Below are positions 1 through 8,242 of a stretch of DNA of 64,000 nucleotides, one piece after another (positions within the stretch are counted from its first letter, which is position 1; each line of letters opens with the position of its first letter). The translations under genes and the position numbers were made by a program. Source of the DNA: Sphingomonadales bacterium Ga0077531 (GTDB lineage Bacteria > Pseudomonadota > Alphaproteobacteria > Sphingomonadales > Sphingomonadaceae); contig LNED01000022.1 of assembly GCA_001464915.1 (NCBI GenBank), positions 124,001-188,000 on the forward strand. Direction: 5' to 3'. The notes beneath the pieces are model-generated. The model saw nothing but the letters and a program-made list of their open reading frames with translations. It made no database searches and was not told where the DNA came from.

Positions 1-212
1 ATCTTGGCGACGAGCCGCAGGTGGCTGGAAACAAGCTGGGCGGCGGCTTCGGGATCTTCGTGTTCCTGATACCGCTTGGCGAGCATATATTCCTGCTCAG
101 CCGTCAGCAGCGGAAACTTGCGAATTTCCGACAGATAGCGGTTGAGCGACTGCTCACCGTTCAAGGCCGGGAGCGTCGAGGATTTTGTACGGGCACTTGG
201 AGACTTGGTCAC
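1..212 (-). CDS. rpoH: RNA polymerase sigma-32 factor RpoH (N-terminal part, cut by window edge)
   Basis: Heat-shock sigma factor that directs RNA polymerase to chaperone and protease promoters. Only the first 70 codons are in the window; the gene runs off the left edge. Translating the reverse strand from a GTG at 210-212 gives the RpoH start: a short Ser/Thr-rich leader, then LNRYLSEIRKFPLL, TAEQEYMLAKRYQE and SSHLRLVAK, which is the sigma-70 region 1.2 and start of region 2.1 in the form typical of RpoH. An AAAGGTTAGG stretch lies about 8 nt upstream of the GTG and supports that start. The gene is downstream of rluD on the same strand, an order seen in other Sphingomonadales (from memory). 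No ATG start is available between the stop upstream and this point. Confidence 0.9.
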   Translation of the reverse strand, partial: MTKSPSARTKSSTLPALNGEQSLNRYLSEIRKFPLLTAEQEYMLAKRYQEHEDPEAAAQLVSSHLRLVAK

Positions 213-325
213 TATTTGCCTAACCTTTCTGGTGTCGACCGCTTGCGCTGGACCCCTGATGGGCATCCCGCGAACTGGGCCACGGGCTTACATATAGCCG
301 ATTCTTGCGCGTTTGTGTGCGCTTT

Positions 326-1291
326 TCATCGATTAGAACGTCGCAGTTGGTCGATCAGTTCCTGCATGTCAGGGGGCAAATCGCTGCGAAACATAAGGCT
401 TTCGCCCGTTACCGGGTGTTGAAATCCCAGCTCGGCTGCGTGCAGCGCCTGCCGGGCAAAACCCAACTCTTCAACTACGGGGCGCAGGGCCTTTGGGATG
501 CGGGCATAAGCAGGATCTCCTACTAAGGCATGGCCGATTGATGCGCAGTGAACACGCACCTGGTGGGTTCTGCCGGTTTCCAGACGGCATTCGATCAGCG
601 CGGCATGATCGAACCGTTCGAGAACCTTGTAGTTGGTGACCGCCGTTTTCCCGCGTGAGGAATTGTTGGGCAGCACCGTCATTTTCTTTCGGTCGGCGTC
701 TGATCGTCCAACACGGGCATTGATCGTGCCTTCCGCCGGCGAGGGGTGCCCGATGCAAACGGCGAGGTAGCGGCGATGGACGGTGTGCGCGGCGAATTGC
801 ACGGCGAGGCCTTCATGCGCGGCGTCGGATTTGGCTACTACCAGCAGGCCGGAGGTATCCTTGTCGATCCGGTGGACGATCCCGGGGCGCGCGACCCCGT
901 TGATGCCGGACAGCTTGCCCCCGCCATTTTTGGCGCAGTGGTGCAGCAGGGCGTTCACCAGCGTGCCGGTGATGTTGCCCACCGCCGGGTGCACCACCAT
1001 GCCCGCAGGCTTGTCGACCACGATCAGGTGCGCATCTTCATAAGCGATGGTCAGCGGAATGTCTTCGGGCGCGGCCTGCGCTGGCATGGCAGCGGCGATG
1101 ATGATGCGAAAGCGGGTACCGGCGGCGACCTTCATCGAGGCCGAGGTTGCAGTCTTACCCGCCACATCGACCCGTCCTTCATCGATCAACCCCTGCACCC
1201 GCGCGCGGCTGAGCCCGGTGGCTTCGGCCAGCGCCTTGTCGAGGCGGGCTGGGGCTTGAATGGTGCCGGTGATGATTTCGGGCTCGGACAT
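326..1291 (-). CDS. rluD: RluD-like 23S rRNA pseudouridine synthase
   Basis: Pseudouridine synthase of the RluA family; RluD modifies U1911/1915/1917 in helix 69 of 23S rRNA. The 321-aa protein has an N-terminal S4-like RNA-binding segment (about residues 14-62, LDKALAEATGLSRARVQ) and a catalytic domain with the HRID-KDTSG motif in which D143 is the expected catalytic aspartate. ETGRTHQVRVH near residue 255 is the second family signature. The reading frame stays open 60 codons further upstream, but that part overlaps the divergent JAMM gene and has no family similarity, so the ATG at 1289-1291 (MSEPEI) is taken as the start. The start codons of this gene and of the divergent gene are only 16 bp apart. 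It precedes rpoH by 113 bp. Confidence 0.92.
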   Translation of the reverse strand: MSEPEIITGTIQAPARLDKALAEATGLSRARVQGLIDEGRVDVAGKTATSASMKVAAGTRFRIIIAAAMPAQAAPEDIPLTIAYEDAHLIVVDKPAGMVVHPAVGNITGTLVNALLHHCAKNGGGKLSGINGVARPGIVHRIDKDTSGLLVVAKSDAAHEGLAVQFAAHTVHRRYLAVCIGHPSPAEGTINARVGRSDADRKKMTVLPNNSSRGKTAVTNYKVLERFDHAALIECRLETGRTHQVRVHCASIGHALVGDPAYARIPKALRPVVEELGFARQALHAAELGFQHPVTGESLMFRSDLPPDMQELIDQLRRSNR

Positions 1292-1307
1292 GGTAAGGCC
1301 ATGCGCG

Positions 1308-1703
1308 ATGGATATCGAAGTGACAAGCCAAGCTCTCACCACCATGCGCGCCGCCGCTGCCGCTGGGCATCCACATGAGGTATGCGGGTTGCTGCTGGGA
1401 GAAGGCGCGCGGATCATCGCCGCGCGCGTGGCCCGCAATGTCCATCCCACCCCTGCCACCCATTTCGACATCGACCCGCAGGCCTTGATCGACGCGCACC
1501 GCGCCGCGCGCGCTGGGGGGCCGCAGGTGCTCGGCTATTTCCACTCGCACCCGACCGGCGACCCCGTGCCCAGCATGACTGACCGCGTCTCTGCCTCGGG
1601 CGACGGGCGCATCTGGGCGATTATCGCCGGACACGACGTAAGGTTCTGGCGCGACGACATTGCGGGGTTTGCTGCTCTTTCCTTATGCTTAATCGAAAGC
1701 TAG
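1308..1703 (+). CDS. JAMM/MPN-domain metalloprotease (M67 family)
   Basis: A 131-aa stand-alone MPN(+) domain. The zinc site is complete: E24 (HEVCGLLLG) and the H-x-H-x7-S-x2-D motif H79, H81, S89, D92 (FHSHPTGDPVPSMTD). Bacterial relatives include RadC-independent JAMM proteases that act on ubiquitin-like or sulfur-carrier protein fusions, for example in cysteine or cofactor sulfur transfer. No ThiS/MoaD-like or E1-like gene is next to it, so its substrate cannot be read from context. The ATG at 1308 is preceded by TAAGG 9 nt upstream. It is divergent from rluD and 10 bp upstream of chpT on the same strand, so it may be co-transcribed with the cell-cycle phosphotransferase. Confidence 0.85.
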   Translation: MDIEVTSQALTTMRAAAAAGHPHEVCGLLLGEGARIIAARVARNVHPTPATHFDIDPQALIDAHRAARAGGPQVLGYFHSHPTGDPVPSMTDRVSASGDGRIWAIIAGHDVRFWRDDIAGFAALSLCLIES

Positions 1704-1713
1704 AACCGCCGGC

Positions 1714-2367
1714 ATGATATCCCAAACCGATCTCGCTGCGATGCTGTGTTCACGCCTGTGCCACGATATGCTGTCCCCCGTCGGCGCGCTCGCCAATGGG
1801 TTGGAGCTGCTGGCCGACGAACAAGACCCCGAAATGCGCGCGCGCTGCATGGAACTGCTCGAACAATCGGCGCGGATCAGCGCGGATAAGCTCAAGTTCT
1901 TCCGGCTGGCCTTCGGCGCGGCGGGCGGCTTTGGTGAGGCAATCCCGATTGACGAGGCGAAAGCCGTGATCAACGCGCTCGCCGCCGATAACAAGCGGGT
2001 CGAGATCCACTGGGCGATCCCCGAACCAAGCCTGCCCAAACCGGCGGTCAAGGTGCTGCTCAACCTGGCGCAGATCGCGCTCGACAGTCTGGTGCGCGGC
2101 GGGACGCTCGATATCGGGGCTGAACGACGCGAAGGCGCGGTGGAGATCGTGGCGCGCGCACGCGGCGATAGGATCGCGTTTGACGAGACGATTGGCCGCG
2201 CCTTGCAAGGCGATCTTGCGCCTGCCGAAATTACCAGCCGCACCGCTGCCGCCCACATGATCGCCGTGCTGGCCGAGGAGTTTGAGGGCGGGCTGCAATA
2301 CAAACTCGGCGATGGCGCCCTGGTGCTGGGTGCGGTGTTGCCAATGCCCGAAGGCATGATCGGGTAA
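1714..2367 (+). CDS. chpT: Histidine phosphotransferase ChpT
   Basis: 217-aa homodimeric phosphotransferase of the CckA-ChpT-CtrA/CpdR phosphorelay that controls the alphaproteobacterial cell cycle. The N-terminal helix LCSRLCHDMLSPVGALANG carries H17, the expected phospho-accepting histidine (H33 in Caulobacter ChpT). The C-terminal half (about 70-217) resembles a degenerate Bergerat ATPase fold, as in the family, with no ATP-binding G-boxes. The length is close to family size. The start ATG at 1714 lies 10 bp after the JAMM gene stop. The amidase gene follows after 19 bp, so these three genes probably form one transcription unit. Presence of ChpT supports assignment to Alphaproteobacteria. 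Confidence 0.9.
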   Translation: MISQTDLAAMLCSRLCHDMLSPVGALANGLELLADEQDPEMRARCMELLEQSARISADKLKFFRLAFGAAGGFGEAIPIDEAKAVINALAADNKRVEIHWAIPEPSLPKPAVKVLLNLAQIALDSLVRGGTLDIGAERREGAVEIVARARGDRIAFDETIGRALQGDLAPAEITSRTAAAHMIAVLAEEFEGGLQYKLGDGALVLGAVLPMPEGMIG

Positions 2368-2386
2368 TCGTTCTGATGTCGGGGGC

Positions 2387-3118
2387 ATGGACATGAACGA
2401 AACGGGCGACGAACTGGTGCACCGCGAGGTGCCATCGCCCAACCACAATGATCGCACCCTGCCGATCAGCATGGTGGTGATCCATTATACCGAGATGAAG
2501 CCGGTTGAGAGCGCGCTGGAACGCATGTGCGATCCCGCCGCCTCGGTCAGCGCTCATTACTGCATCACCGAAGATGGCGAGGTCATCCGGCTGGTGCCCG
2601 AAGCGCGCCGGGCATGGCACGCGGGTGCATCCTACTGGCGCGGCATCCCGGATGTGAATTCGGCCAGCATCGGGATTGAACTCGATCACCCCGGCCACGC
2701 GCCCGAAAATGGGAGCTATCGCGGGTTTGCCGATGCGCAGATCGACGCGCTGATCCCGCTGCTGGCGCGGATCGTGCAGCGGTATGATGTCCCGCGCGCC
2801 AACGTGGTCGGCCATTCCTGCGTCGCACCGATGCGGAAAGTCGATCCGGGTGAGCTGTTTCCTTGGGACCGCCTCGCCCAATACAAGCTGTGCCTGCCGC
2901 GTCCGCAATCGCTGGCGGCGGGCAATCCGTTCCACAATGATGGATCCTTCTTCCTCGCGCTCGAACGGTTCGGCTATGACATCACCGATCAGATGAAGGC
3001 GGTTGAGGCGTTTGAACGGCGCTGGCGGCCCGAACACATCACCGGCATCCCCGATGGCGAGATCGCCGCGATCCTGTGGCAATTGCTGCTCGACCGCGAT
3101 CAGGGGCGGACGCGTTAA
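2387..3118 (+). CDS. N-acetylmuramoyl-L-alanine amidase (AmpD/Amidase_2 type)
   Basis: Zinc amidase that cleaves the MurNAc-L-Ala bond of peptidoglycan or anhydro-muropeptides. Residues about 25-160 form the Amidase_2 domain; the zinc ligands are visible as H33 (VVIHYTEM), H143 (VVGHSCVAP) and D153 (RKVDPG), with the family GIELDHPG strand at 96-103. Residues 170-243 form a helical C-terminal extension like the peptidoglycan-binding-like tail of AmiD-type enzymes. No signal peptide is seen, which fits a cytoplasmic, AmpD-like recycling role, although AmiD-like enzymes are envelope lipoproteins, so this is not settled. ATG 2387 follows GGGGG; ATG 2393 is a possible alternative. A bulged hairpin follows the stop. 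Confidence 0.87.
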   Translation: MDMNETGDELVHREVPSPNHNDRTLPISMVVIHYTEMKPVESALERMCDPAASVSAHYCITEDGEVIRLVPEARRAWHAGASYWRGIPDVNSASIGIELDHPGHAPENGSYRGFADAQIDALIPLLARIVQRYDVPRANVVGHSCVAPMRKVDPGELFPWDRLAQYKLCLPRPQSLAAGNPFHNDGSFFLALERFGYDITDQMKAVEAFERRWRPEHITGIPDGEIAAILWQLLLDRDQGRTR

Positions 3119-3163
3119 GCATCGCGCTGAAAAGTGGGAACCGGTTTTCAGCACCAGCGATGC
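3119..3163 (+). terminator. Bulged hairpin after the amidase gene, with an AACCGGTTTT-type core
   Basis: Outer arms GCATCGC (3119-3125) and GCGATGC (3157-3163) enclose inner arms GCTGAAAA (3126-3133) and TTTTCAGC (3145-3152), loop 3134-3144. There is no T-run after it, so it may be a processed 3' end or a dispersed extragenic palindrome rather than a classical terminator. The inner part resembles the AAGTGGGAACCGGTTTTC repeats common between alphaproteobacterial genes. Confidence 0.5.
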
Positions 3164-3221
3164 GACCACAAAAGACGTTAATTTTGCAATCTCATAATGC
3201 CGCGCCTATAGGCGGCCCCGT

Positions 3222-3647
<426 letters not shown>

Positions 3648-3707
3648 ATATTTTTTGTTTCGATCGCAGCCAAGAACCCGGCTTGCATCACAAGGACCCC
3701 TGACCGC

Positions 3708-4496
3708 ATGGACAACCCAGCTTCTGTTTTGCGTTCCGGGTGGCAGCGCGTCGCCGTGATCGTTGCGGTCATGGTCCAGATCGGCGCGACCTTCCTGCCC
3801 TATTTCGGCCTTGGCGAACCGATTGGCAGCCGTTCCGATTCCGTCCGGACACTGGTCACGCCTGCGGGCTGGGCATTTGCGATCTGGGGGCCACTGTTCC
3901 TTTTCTCGGCAGTTTTCGCCGTATGGCAGGCTTTGCCGGCACAGCGCCGCAATGCCTTGCTCCAGCAGATTAGCTGGCCCGCCGTTGTTGCCTTGGCTGC
4001 TCAGGGGGTGTGGGCGGCCTATACGCAATTCGCCAATCTGACCGCGATTTCGGCGATCATCATCCTCGTTTCGCTCGGTGGGCTGCTGCTGGTGCTGCGT
4101 GCACTGGTGGCGGCTTCCACGCTGTCGCGGGCTGAAAGATGGCTGGTCGCTCCGGTTTTTAGCGCGCTTGCGGCTTGGCTCACTGCGGCGAGCATTGTCA
4201 ACATTTCGGCGACATTGAAGTACTATGGGGTGAGCGGGACGGGTCAGTCGCCCGAAATAGCGACGGTGATGGTGGCAATCGGGGCGATCATTGCGGCGAC
4301 TGCCACGGCAAGGGTTCGCGGCGCGCCGCTATACGGGCTGGTGTTCTGCTGGGCGCTGCTGGCGATCAATGCGCGCGGTGGGCAGGACTTCGCTCCAATC
4401 GGCTGGGCGGCGATGGTAGGCGGAGCGATAGTACAGGTCGCGCTGGTCTGGCAGCTCTCCCAACTCCAAAACCGCCGCCACTGGTTCGGACGCTAA
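3708..4496 (+). CDS. TspO/MBR-related polytopic membrane protein
   Basis: 262-aa protein with about seven hydrophobic segments. The pattern TPAGWAFAIWGPLFLF near residue 50 and AAWLTAASIVNISATL near 155 is the signature of the tryptophan-rich sensory protein (TspO/MBR) superfamily, in a long form of about 250-270 aa seen in several bacteria; classical TspO has five helices and about 160 aa. TspO binds tetrapyrroles and regulates photosynthesis genes in Rhodobacter, but this long form has no established function and no tetrapyrrole link should be assumed. ATG 3708 has AAGGA 11 nt upstream. Its stop overlaps the stop of the convergent UDP-glucose dehydrogenase gene by 3-4 nt. Confidence 0.6.
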   Translation: MDNPASVLRSGWQRVAVIVAVMVQIGATFLPYFGLGEPIGSRSDSVRTLVTPAGWAFAIWGPLFLFSAVFAVWQALPAQRRNALLQQISWPAVVALAAQGVWAAYTQFANLTAISAIIILVSLGGLLLVLRALVAASTLSRAERWLVAPVFSALAAWLTAASIVNISATLKYYGVSGTGQSPEIATVMVAIGAIIAATATARVRGAPLYGLVFCWALLAINARGGQDFAPIGWAAMVGGAIVQVALVWQLSQLQNRRHWFGR

Positions 4497-5803
4497 GCCC
4501 TACCCACGCTCAGATAAGTAAACCCGGCCGCTGCCATATCTTCGGGGTTGTAGATATTGCGCAGATCCACCAGCACCGGGGCGTTCGCCAGTTCCTTCAC
4601 CCGCTTCAGATCGAGCGCACGGAAGGCGTCCCATTCGGTCACGATCACCACCACATCCGCGCCCGCAATCGCGGCGTAGGGATCGTCGCACATGGTCACC
4701 TCGGGCAGCAGCGGGCGGGCCTGCTCCATGCCTTCGGGATCGTAAGCAGCAACGTCCACGCCTGCATCCATCAGCGTCTGCGCCACCGCGATCGAGGGCG
4801 AATCGCGCATGTCATCGGTGTTCGGCTTGAACGTCAGGCCGAGCAGCGCCGCCTTCTTGCCGCGCGCCGCGTCCACCCCGCCGAGCGCATCGACGACCTT
4901 GCGTCCCATCGCGCGTTTGCGGCTGTCGTTGACCTTGACCACGGCTTCGACGATCCGGGTCGGGCTGTCGTAATCTTCGGCGGTCTTGAGCAGCGCGAGC
5001 GTATCCTTGGGGAAGCACGATCCGCCGTAACCCGGCCCGGCGTGCAGGAATTTCGACCCGATGCGGTTATCCATCCCGATCCCGCGGCTCACGTCCTGCA
5101 CGTTCGCGCCGACTTTCTCGCACAGATCAGCCATCTCGTTGATGAAGGTGATCTTGGTCGCGAGGAAGGCGTTGGCGGCGTATTTGATCAGCTCGCTGGT
5201 GCGGCGTGAGGTGAACAGGATCGGCGATTCGTTGAGGTAGAGCGGGCGGTAAACTTCGCGCATGACCTCGCGCCCGAATTCATCCTCGGCCCCGATCACG
5301 ATCCGGTCAGGCCGCTTGAAATCGCCGATCGCCGCGCCTTCGCGCAGGAATTCGGGGTTGGAGACGACGGCGAATTTGTGGGCCGTTCCCGTCTCTCGGA
5401 TAATCCGTTCAACCTCGTCGCCGGTGCCGACTGGCACGGTGGATTTGGTGACGATAACCGCATCATTCGCCAGATGCTCGCCCACTTCCTGCGCGACTTC
5501 GTAAACGAAGGTGAGGTCGGCATGGCCATCGCCCCGGCGGCTGGGTGTGCCGACTGCGATGAAAATCGCAGCAGCACCCTTGATCCCATCAGCGAGGCTG
5601 GTGGTGAAGCTGAGGCGACCGCCCTTCACATTGTTTTCGACCAGCGCTTCAAGCCCCGGTTCGTAAATTGGCATGATGCCAGCGTGCAGCCGGTCGATCT
5701 TGCTCTGATCCTTGTCGATGCAGACGACTTCATGCCCGAAATCGGCAAAGCATGCCCCTGATACGAGCCCGACATAGCCCGAACCGACCATCGCAATCTT
5801 CAT
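4493..5803 (-). CDS. ugd: UDP-glucose 6-dehydrogenase
   Basis: Oxidises UDP-glucose to UDP-glucuronate with two NAD+, supplying uronic acid for glycolipids and exopolysaccharide. In Sphingomonadales, glucuronosyl glycosphingolipids replace lipopolysaccharide, so the enzyme is needed for the envelope. The 436-aa protein has the N-terminal Rossmann motif GSGYVGLVSG (7-16), the central-domain motif STVPVGT (121-127), SNPEFLREG (148-156), and the catalytic cysteine C263 in GYGGSCFPKD. The C-terminal UDP-binding domain includes LGLTFKPNTDDMRDSPS. Length and all motifs are normal. A putative serine/threonine phosphatase gene lies 55 bp upstream on the same strand. GDP-mannose or UDP-ManNAc dehydrogenase is less likely. 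Confidence 0.93.
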   Translation of the reverse strand: MKIAMVGSGYVGLVSGACFADFGHEVVCIDKDQSKIDRLHAGIMPIYEPGLEALVENNVKGGRLSFTTSLADGIKGAAAIFIAVGTPSRRGDGHADLTFVYEVAQEVGEHLANDAVIVTKSTVPVGTGDEVERIIRETGTAHKFAVVSNPEFLREGAAIGDFKRPDRIVIGAEDEFGREVMREVYRPLYLNESPILFTSRRTSELIKYAANAFLATKITFINEMADLCEKVGANVQDVSRGIGMDNRIGSKFLHAGPGYGGSCFPKDTLALLKTAEDYDSPTRIVEAVVKVNDSRKRAMGRKVVDALGGVDAARGKKAALLGLTFKPNTDDMRDSPSIAVAQTLMDAGVDVAAYDPEGMEQARPLLPEVTMCDDPYAAIAGADVVVIVTEWDAFRALDLKRVKELANAPVLVDLRNIYNPEDMAAAGFTYLSVGRA

Positions 5804-5858
5804 GAATAGCTGCCCTCAAGCGATATCTGGTGTGGCCCGCGTGCAATCCGCGTGGCGG

Positions 5859-6662
5859 TTACGCCCGTTCGCCATTGAAGACTTCGACTGGCCCACCATC
5901 GCTGGTGCAGGCCTGCAGAACGCGTCGATGGCCGCCTTCGAGCACGAGCGCTGTAAGCACACCCGAGCGAAAAGCGCCAGTATCAATGCCAATGCGGTTG
6001 CCGCAATCCATCACCCGGTCAAAGATCGTGTGGCCGTGCACCACCACCTTTTCCAATGGGCCTTCGTGGCTGAGGAAGCGGTCGCGGATCCACATCAGGT
6101 CGCTGCGCTTCTGGTCGGCGAGCGGGCGCGCGGGATCGATCCCGGCATGGACGAACACGTAATCGCCCGCGATGATCATTGCCTCGAACGCGGCGATATA
6201 ATCACGCGCCGATTGCGGCACCAGTTTGGGCAGGCGTTCAAACAACGCTTCGAGTGACAGCGCGGCGAACTGTTTTTTCGAGAGGCCGTAACTGAGGATC
6301 GTCTCGCGCCCGCCATGCTTGACGAAGTGGCGCAGCGCTTCGGGCCGATCGAAGGCGGCGAGGAACATTTCTTCGTGGTTGCCCACCAGCACCTTCACAT
6401 CCCGATGCTGCTGCCATGCTTGCGTGCGCGCGATCACCCCGGCGCTGTCCGGCCCGCGATCGACCAGATCGCCGAGCAGCACTATGCGCGATTCCACATC
6501 AGTGCTGGCGGCAATCTCAACCTCGATCGCGGTGATCAACGCTTCGTAAAGGTCAAGCCGCCCGTGGATGTCGCCAACCACATAATAGCGCGTGCCGGGG
6601 GGCACCGCCGGTAGGCGGGGCGGCGGAGCGGATCGAAAAAAGTCGCGCAATTTCTGAAGCAT
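5859..6662 (-). CDS. Calcineurin-like metallophosphoesterase (bacterial PPP/PrpA-type phosphatase)
   Basis: 267-aa protein with all five metallophosphoesterase motifs in order: GDIHGR (about 31), GDLVDRG (65), GNHEE (95), VHAG near 170 and VHGHT near 209. This matches the bacterial PrpA/PrpB-like protein phosphatase or diadenosine-tetraphosphatase group, which hydrolyses phosphoserine/threonine or nucleotide phosphates with two metal ions. No transmembrane segment is visible. The substrate is not deducible. The start at 6660-6662 (MLQKLRDFF) is the only plausible one. It lies upstream of ugd on the same strand and may be co-transcribed with it. Confidence 0.8.
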   Translation of the reverse strand: MLQKLRDFFRSAPPPRLPAVPPGTRYYVVGDIHGRLDLYEALITAIEVEIAASTDVESRIVLLGDLVDRGPDSAGVIARTQAWQQHRDVKVLVGNHEEMFLAAFDRPEALRHFVKHGGRETILSYGLSKKQFAALSLEALFERLPKLVPQSARDYIAAFEAMIIAGDYVFVHAGIDPARPLADQKRSDLMWIRDRFLSHEGPLEKVVVHGHTIFDRVMDCGNRIGIDTGAFRSGVLTALVLEGGHRRVLQACTSDGGPVEVFNGERA

Positions 6663-6704
6663 GATGGTGCTGATGACTCAGTTGTACGACCCCAAGGGGT
6701 TGCA

Positions 6705-6733
6705 GGGCAGGGCGTGCTTGTGCCGCCCTGTCC
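6705..6733. repeat. 10-bp inverted repeat in the gap after the SIMPL gene
   Basis: GGGCAGGGCG (6705-6714) and CGCCCTGTCC (6724-6733) can form a 10-bp stem with one G-U pair and a 9-nt loop. It lies in the 190-bp gap between two reverse-strand genes. There is no T-run on either side, so it is only a weak terminator candidate. Nothing else was recognised in this gap. Confidence 0.35.
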
Positions 6734-6852
6734 CCGAAAAGATAGTCCGCTTACAGTCGCCAACGACGCAGTGCAACAAACCCTCTGCCGCGCGCGGTGG
6801 CCTGCGCGCCAGATGGTGCGATTTCATCGTCCAATCGCGCTCAAACCTGCGA

Positions 6853-7605
6853 TCATTCGAGCGAGAAGCTGACCGTGGTGACCACGCGCACTTTTTTATA
6901 CGGGCTGTCGGAATTTCCCCAGCCGCCCGTCTCGCCATCGCGCGCTTCGATAGTAAAATAACCTTGGGTGGCTTCGCGGATCTTGCCGACGCCTGATCCT
7001 GAATCCTCGGCAAATTGCTGGGCCGATGCGCGCGCGTCCTTCGTGGCTTCGGCCACCATGGCGGGCTTGACGTCGTTCAGTTTGGTGAAGGTGTAGGCCA
7101 TTCCCGAACCTTCCTCCAGAAACACCCCGCGCCCGACCAGGTCGAATTGCCGGGCAACGGCTTTGCGCGCGCGGACAATGTCTTCGGTGCGCAGTGCGAG
7201 GCGTTGGCGCACGGTGTAAGTGGTCAGGCCTTCATTGGTGAAGCTCGATACATTGGCCCCGGTTGGTTGCAGTGCATCGGCGGGGAAGCCCAGTTCCTTG
7301 AAGAACGCCTCAATCGCCTGCGTGTCGCGCCGCACCTTACCCTGCGCTTCGGCCAGATCGGTCGATGCGGCGGAGTAGGAGATCGTCCAGGTGGCAAGGT
7401 CGGCGGTGACATCGCGTTCCGCCAGCCCGCGTACGGTGACGGCGCGTTCGGCATCCTTGGCGCGCAACAACCCATCGCCGAGCAGGTATCCGCCAGCGAT
7501 CATGCCGACAGCGAGAATGGCGGCGGTGCCGAACCAGCGGATATTGGCAGGTTCACGCCAAACACTGTGCGCTTCATTCGCCGGTTGCATGTCATCGTCG
7601 CCCAT
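6853..7605 (-). CDS. SIMPL-domain (DUF541) envelope protein
   Basis: 250-aa protein with one N-terminal transmembrane helix (about 24-46, RWFGTAAILAVGMIAGGYLL) followed by a SIMPL/DUF541 domain (about 57-250). Family features seen are the opening VTVRGLAERDVTADLATW, the mid-domain SSFTNEGLTTYTVRQRL and the end KKVRVVTTVSFSLE. SIMPL proteins form multimeric periplasmic assemblies; BP26 of Brucella and YggE of E. coli are the known relatives, and YggE lowers oxidative stress. The anchored topology suggests a periplasmic location. An internal ATG six codons in (MQPANE) is an alternative start. Confidence 0.8.
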   Translation of the reverse strand: MGDDDMQPANEAHSVWREPANIRWFGTAAILAVGMIAGGYLLGDGLLRAKDAERAVTVRGLAERDVTADLATWTISYSAASTDLAEAQGKVRRDTQAIEAFFKELGFPADALQPTGANVSSFTNEGLTTYTVRQRLALRTEDIVRARKAVARQFDLVGRGVFLEEGSGMAYTFTKLNDVKPAMVAEATKDARASAQQFAEDSGSGVGKIREATQGYFTIEARDGETGGWGNSDSPYKKVRVVTTVSFSLE

Positions 7606-7683
7606 CGCATTGTCCCCCGAGAGAGTGTGTGTGCGATGAATTGTGCATCACGCGCGATGAATGGTTTTTGAATGAAGGGTGTT

Positions 7684-8121
7684 ATGACGAAATTCCTCCA
7701 CTCCATGATCCGTGTGACCGATCCTGATGCGACGGTGGCGTTCTTCAAGCTGATCGGGCTGGAAGAAGTGCGCCGGTTTGAAGTCGCAGCGGGGCGATTC
7801 ACGCTGATCTTCCTCGCCGCGCCGGGGCAGGCTGGCGTGGCTGAGGTGGAACTGACCTATAACTGGCCGCCCGAAGATGGCAGCGCGGGTGAAGCCTATG
7901 ATGGCGGGCGCAATTTTGGCCACCTCGCTTACCGGGTCGATAATATTTACGACACCTGCGCGGCGCTCGCTGCGGCGGGGCATATCATCCATCGCCCTCC
8001 GCGCGATGGGCACATGGCCTTCGTCAAATCGCCCGACGGAATTTCGGTCGAATTGCTGCAAGACGGCCATCTTGAACCGGCCGAGCCGTGGGTAAGCATG
8101 CCCAACGTCGGCAGTTGGTAA
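7684..8121 (+). CDS. gloA: Lactoylglutathione lyase (glyoxalase I)
   Basis: Isomerises the hemithioacetal of methylglyoxal and glutathione to S-lactoylglutathione. The 145-aa vicinal-oxygen-chelate protein has the four metal ligands at the expected places: His in FLHSMIRV (about 5), Glu in VAEVELTYNW (about 56), His in GHLAYRV (about 80), Glu in ISVELLQ (about 126). The ATG at 7684 (MTKFLHSMIRV) is chosen over the ATG at 7672 because AAGGGT lies directly upstream of it and homologues begin in this way. It stands alone, with the SIMPL gene divergent on its left. Confidence 0.88.
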   Translation: MTKFLHSMIRVTDPDATVAFFKLIGLEEVRRFEVAAGRFTLIFLAAPGQAGVAEVELTYNWPPEDGSAGEAYDGGRNFGHLAYRVDNIYDTCAALAAAGHIIHRPPRDGHMAFVKSPDGISVELLQDGHLEPAEPWVSMPNVGSW

Positions 8122-8242
8122 TTCGCCGCAGTTAAGCGCGATCCTTCCATAAACCCGGTTTAAACCATTAAAATTGCTAACCCTATTGCAAGGGGCGTAA
8201 AGGCAATATAATTTGGCGACTTACTTGGGGAAGGGGGTCGCC

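Noticed and set aside
4175..5209. Forward-strand open frame of 344 codons
   Set aside because: Antisense to ugd, whose motifs are all intact; low-complexity His/Arg/Gly composition typical of a shadow frame in GC-rich DNA.
6705..6733. Intrinsic terminator
   Set aside because: Good stem but no T-run on either strand, so it is listed only as an inverted repeat.
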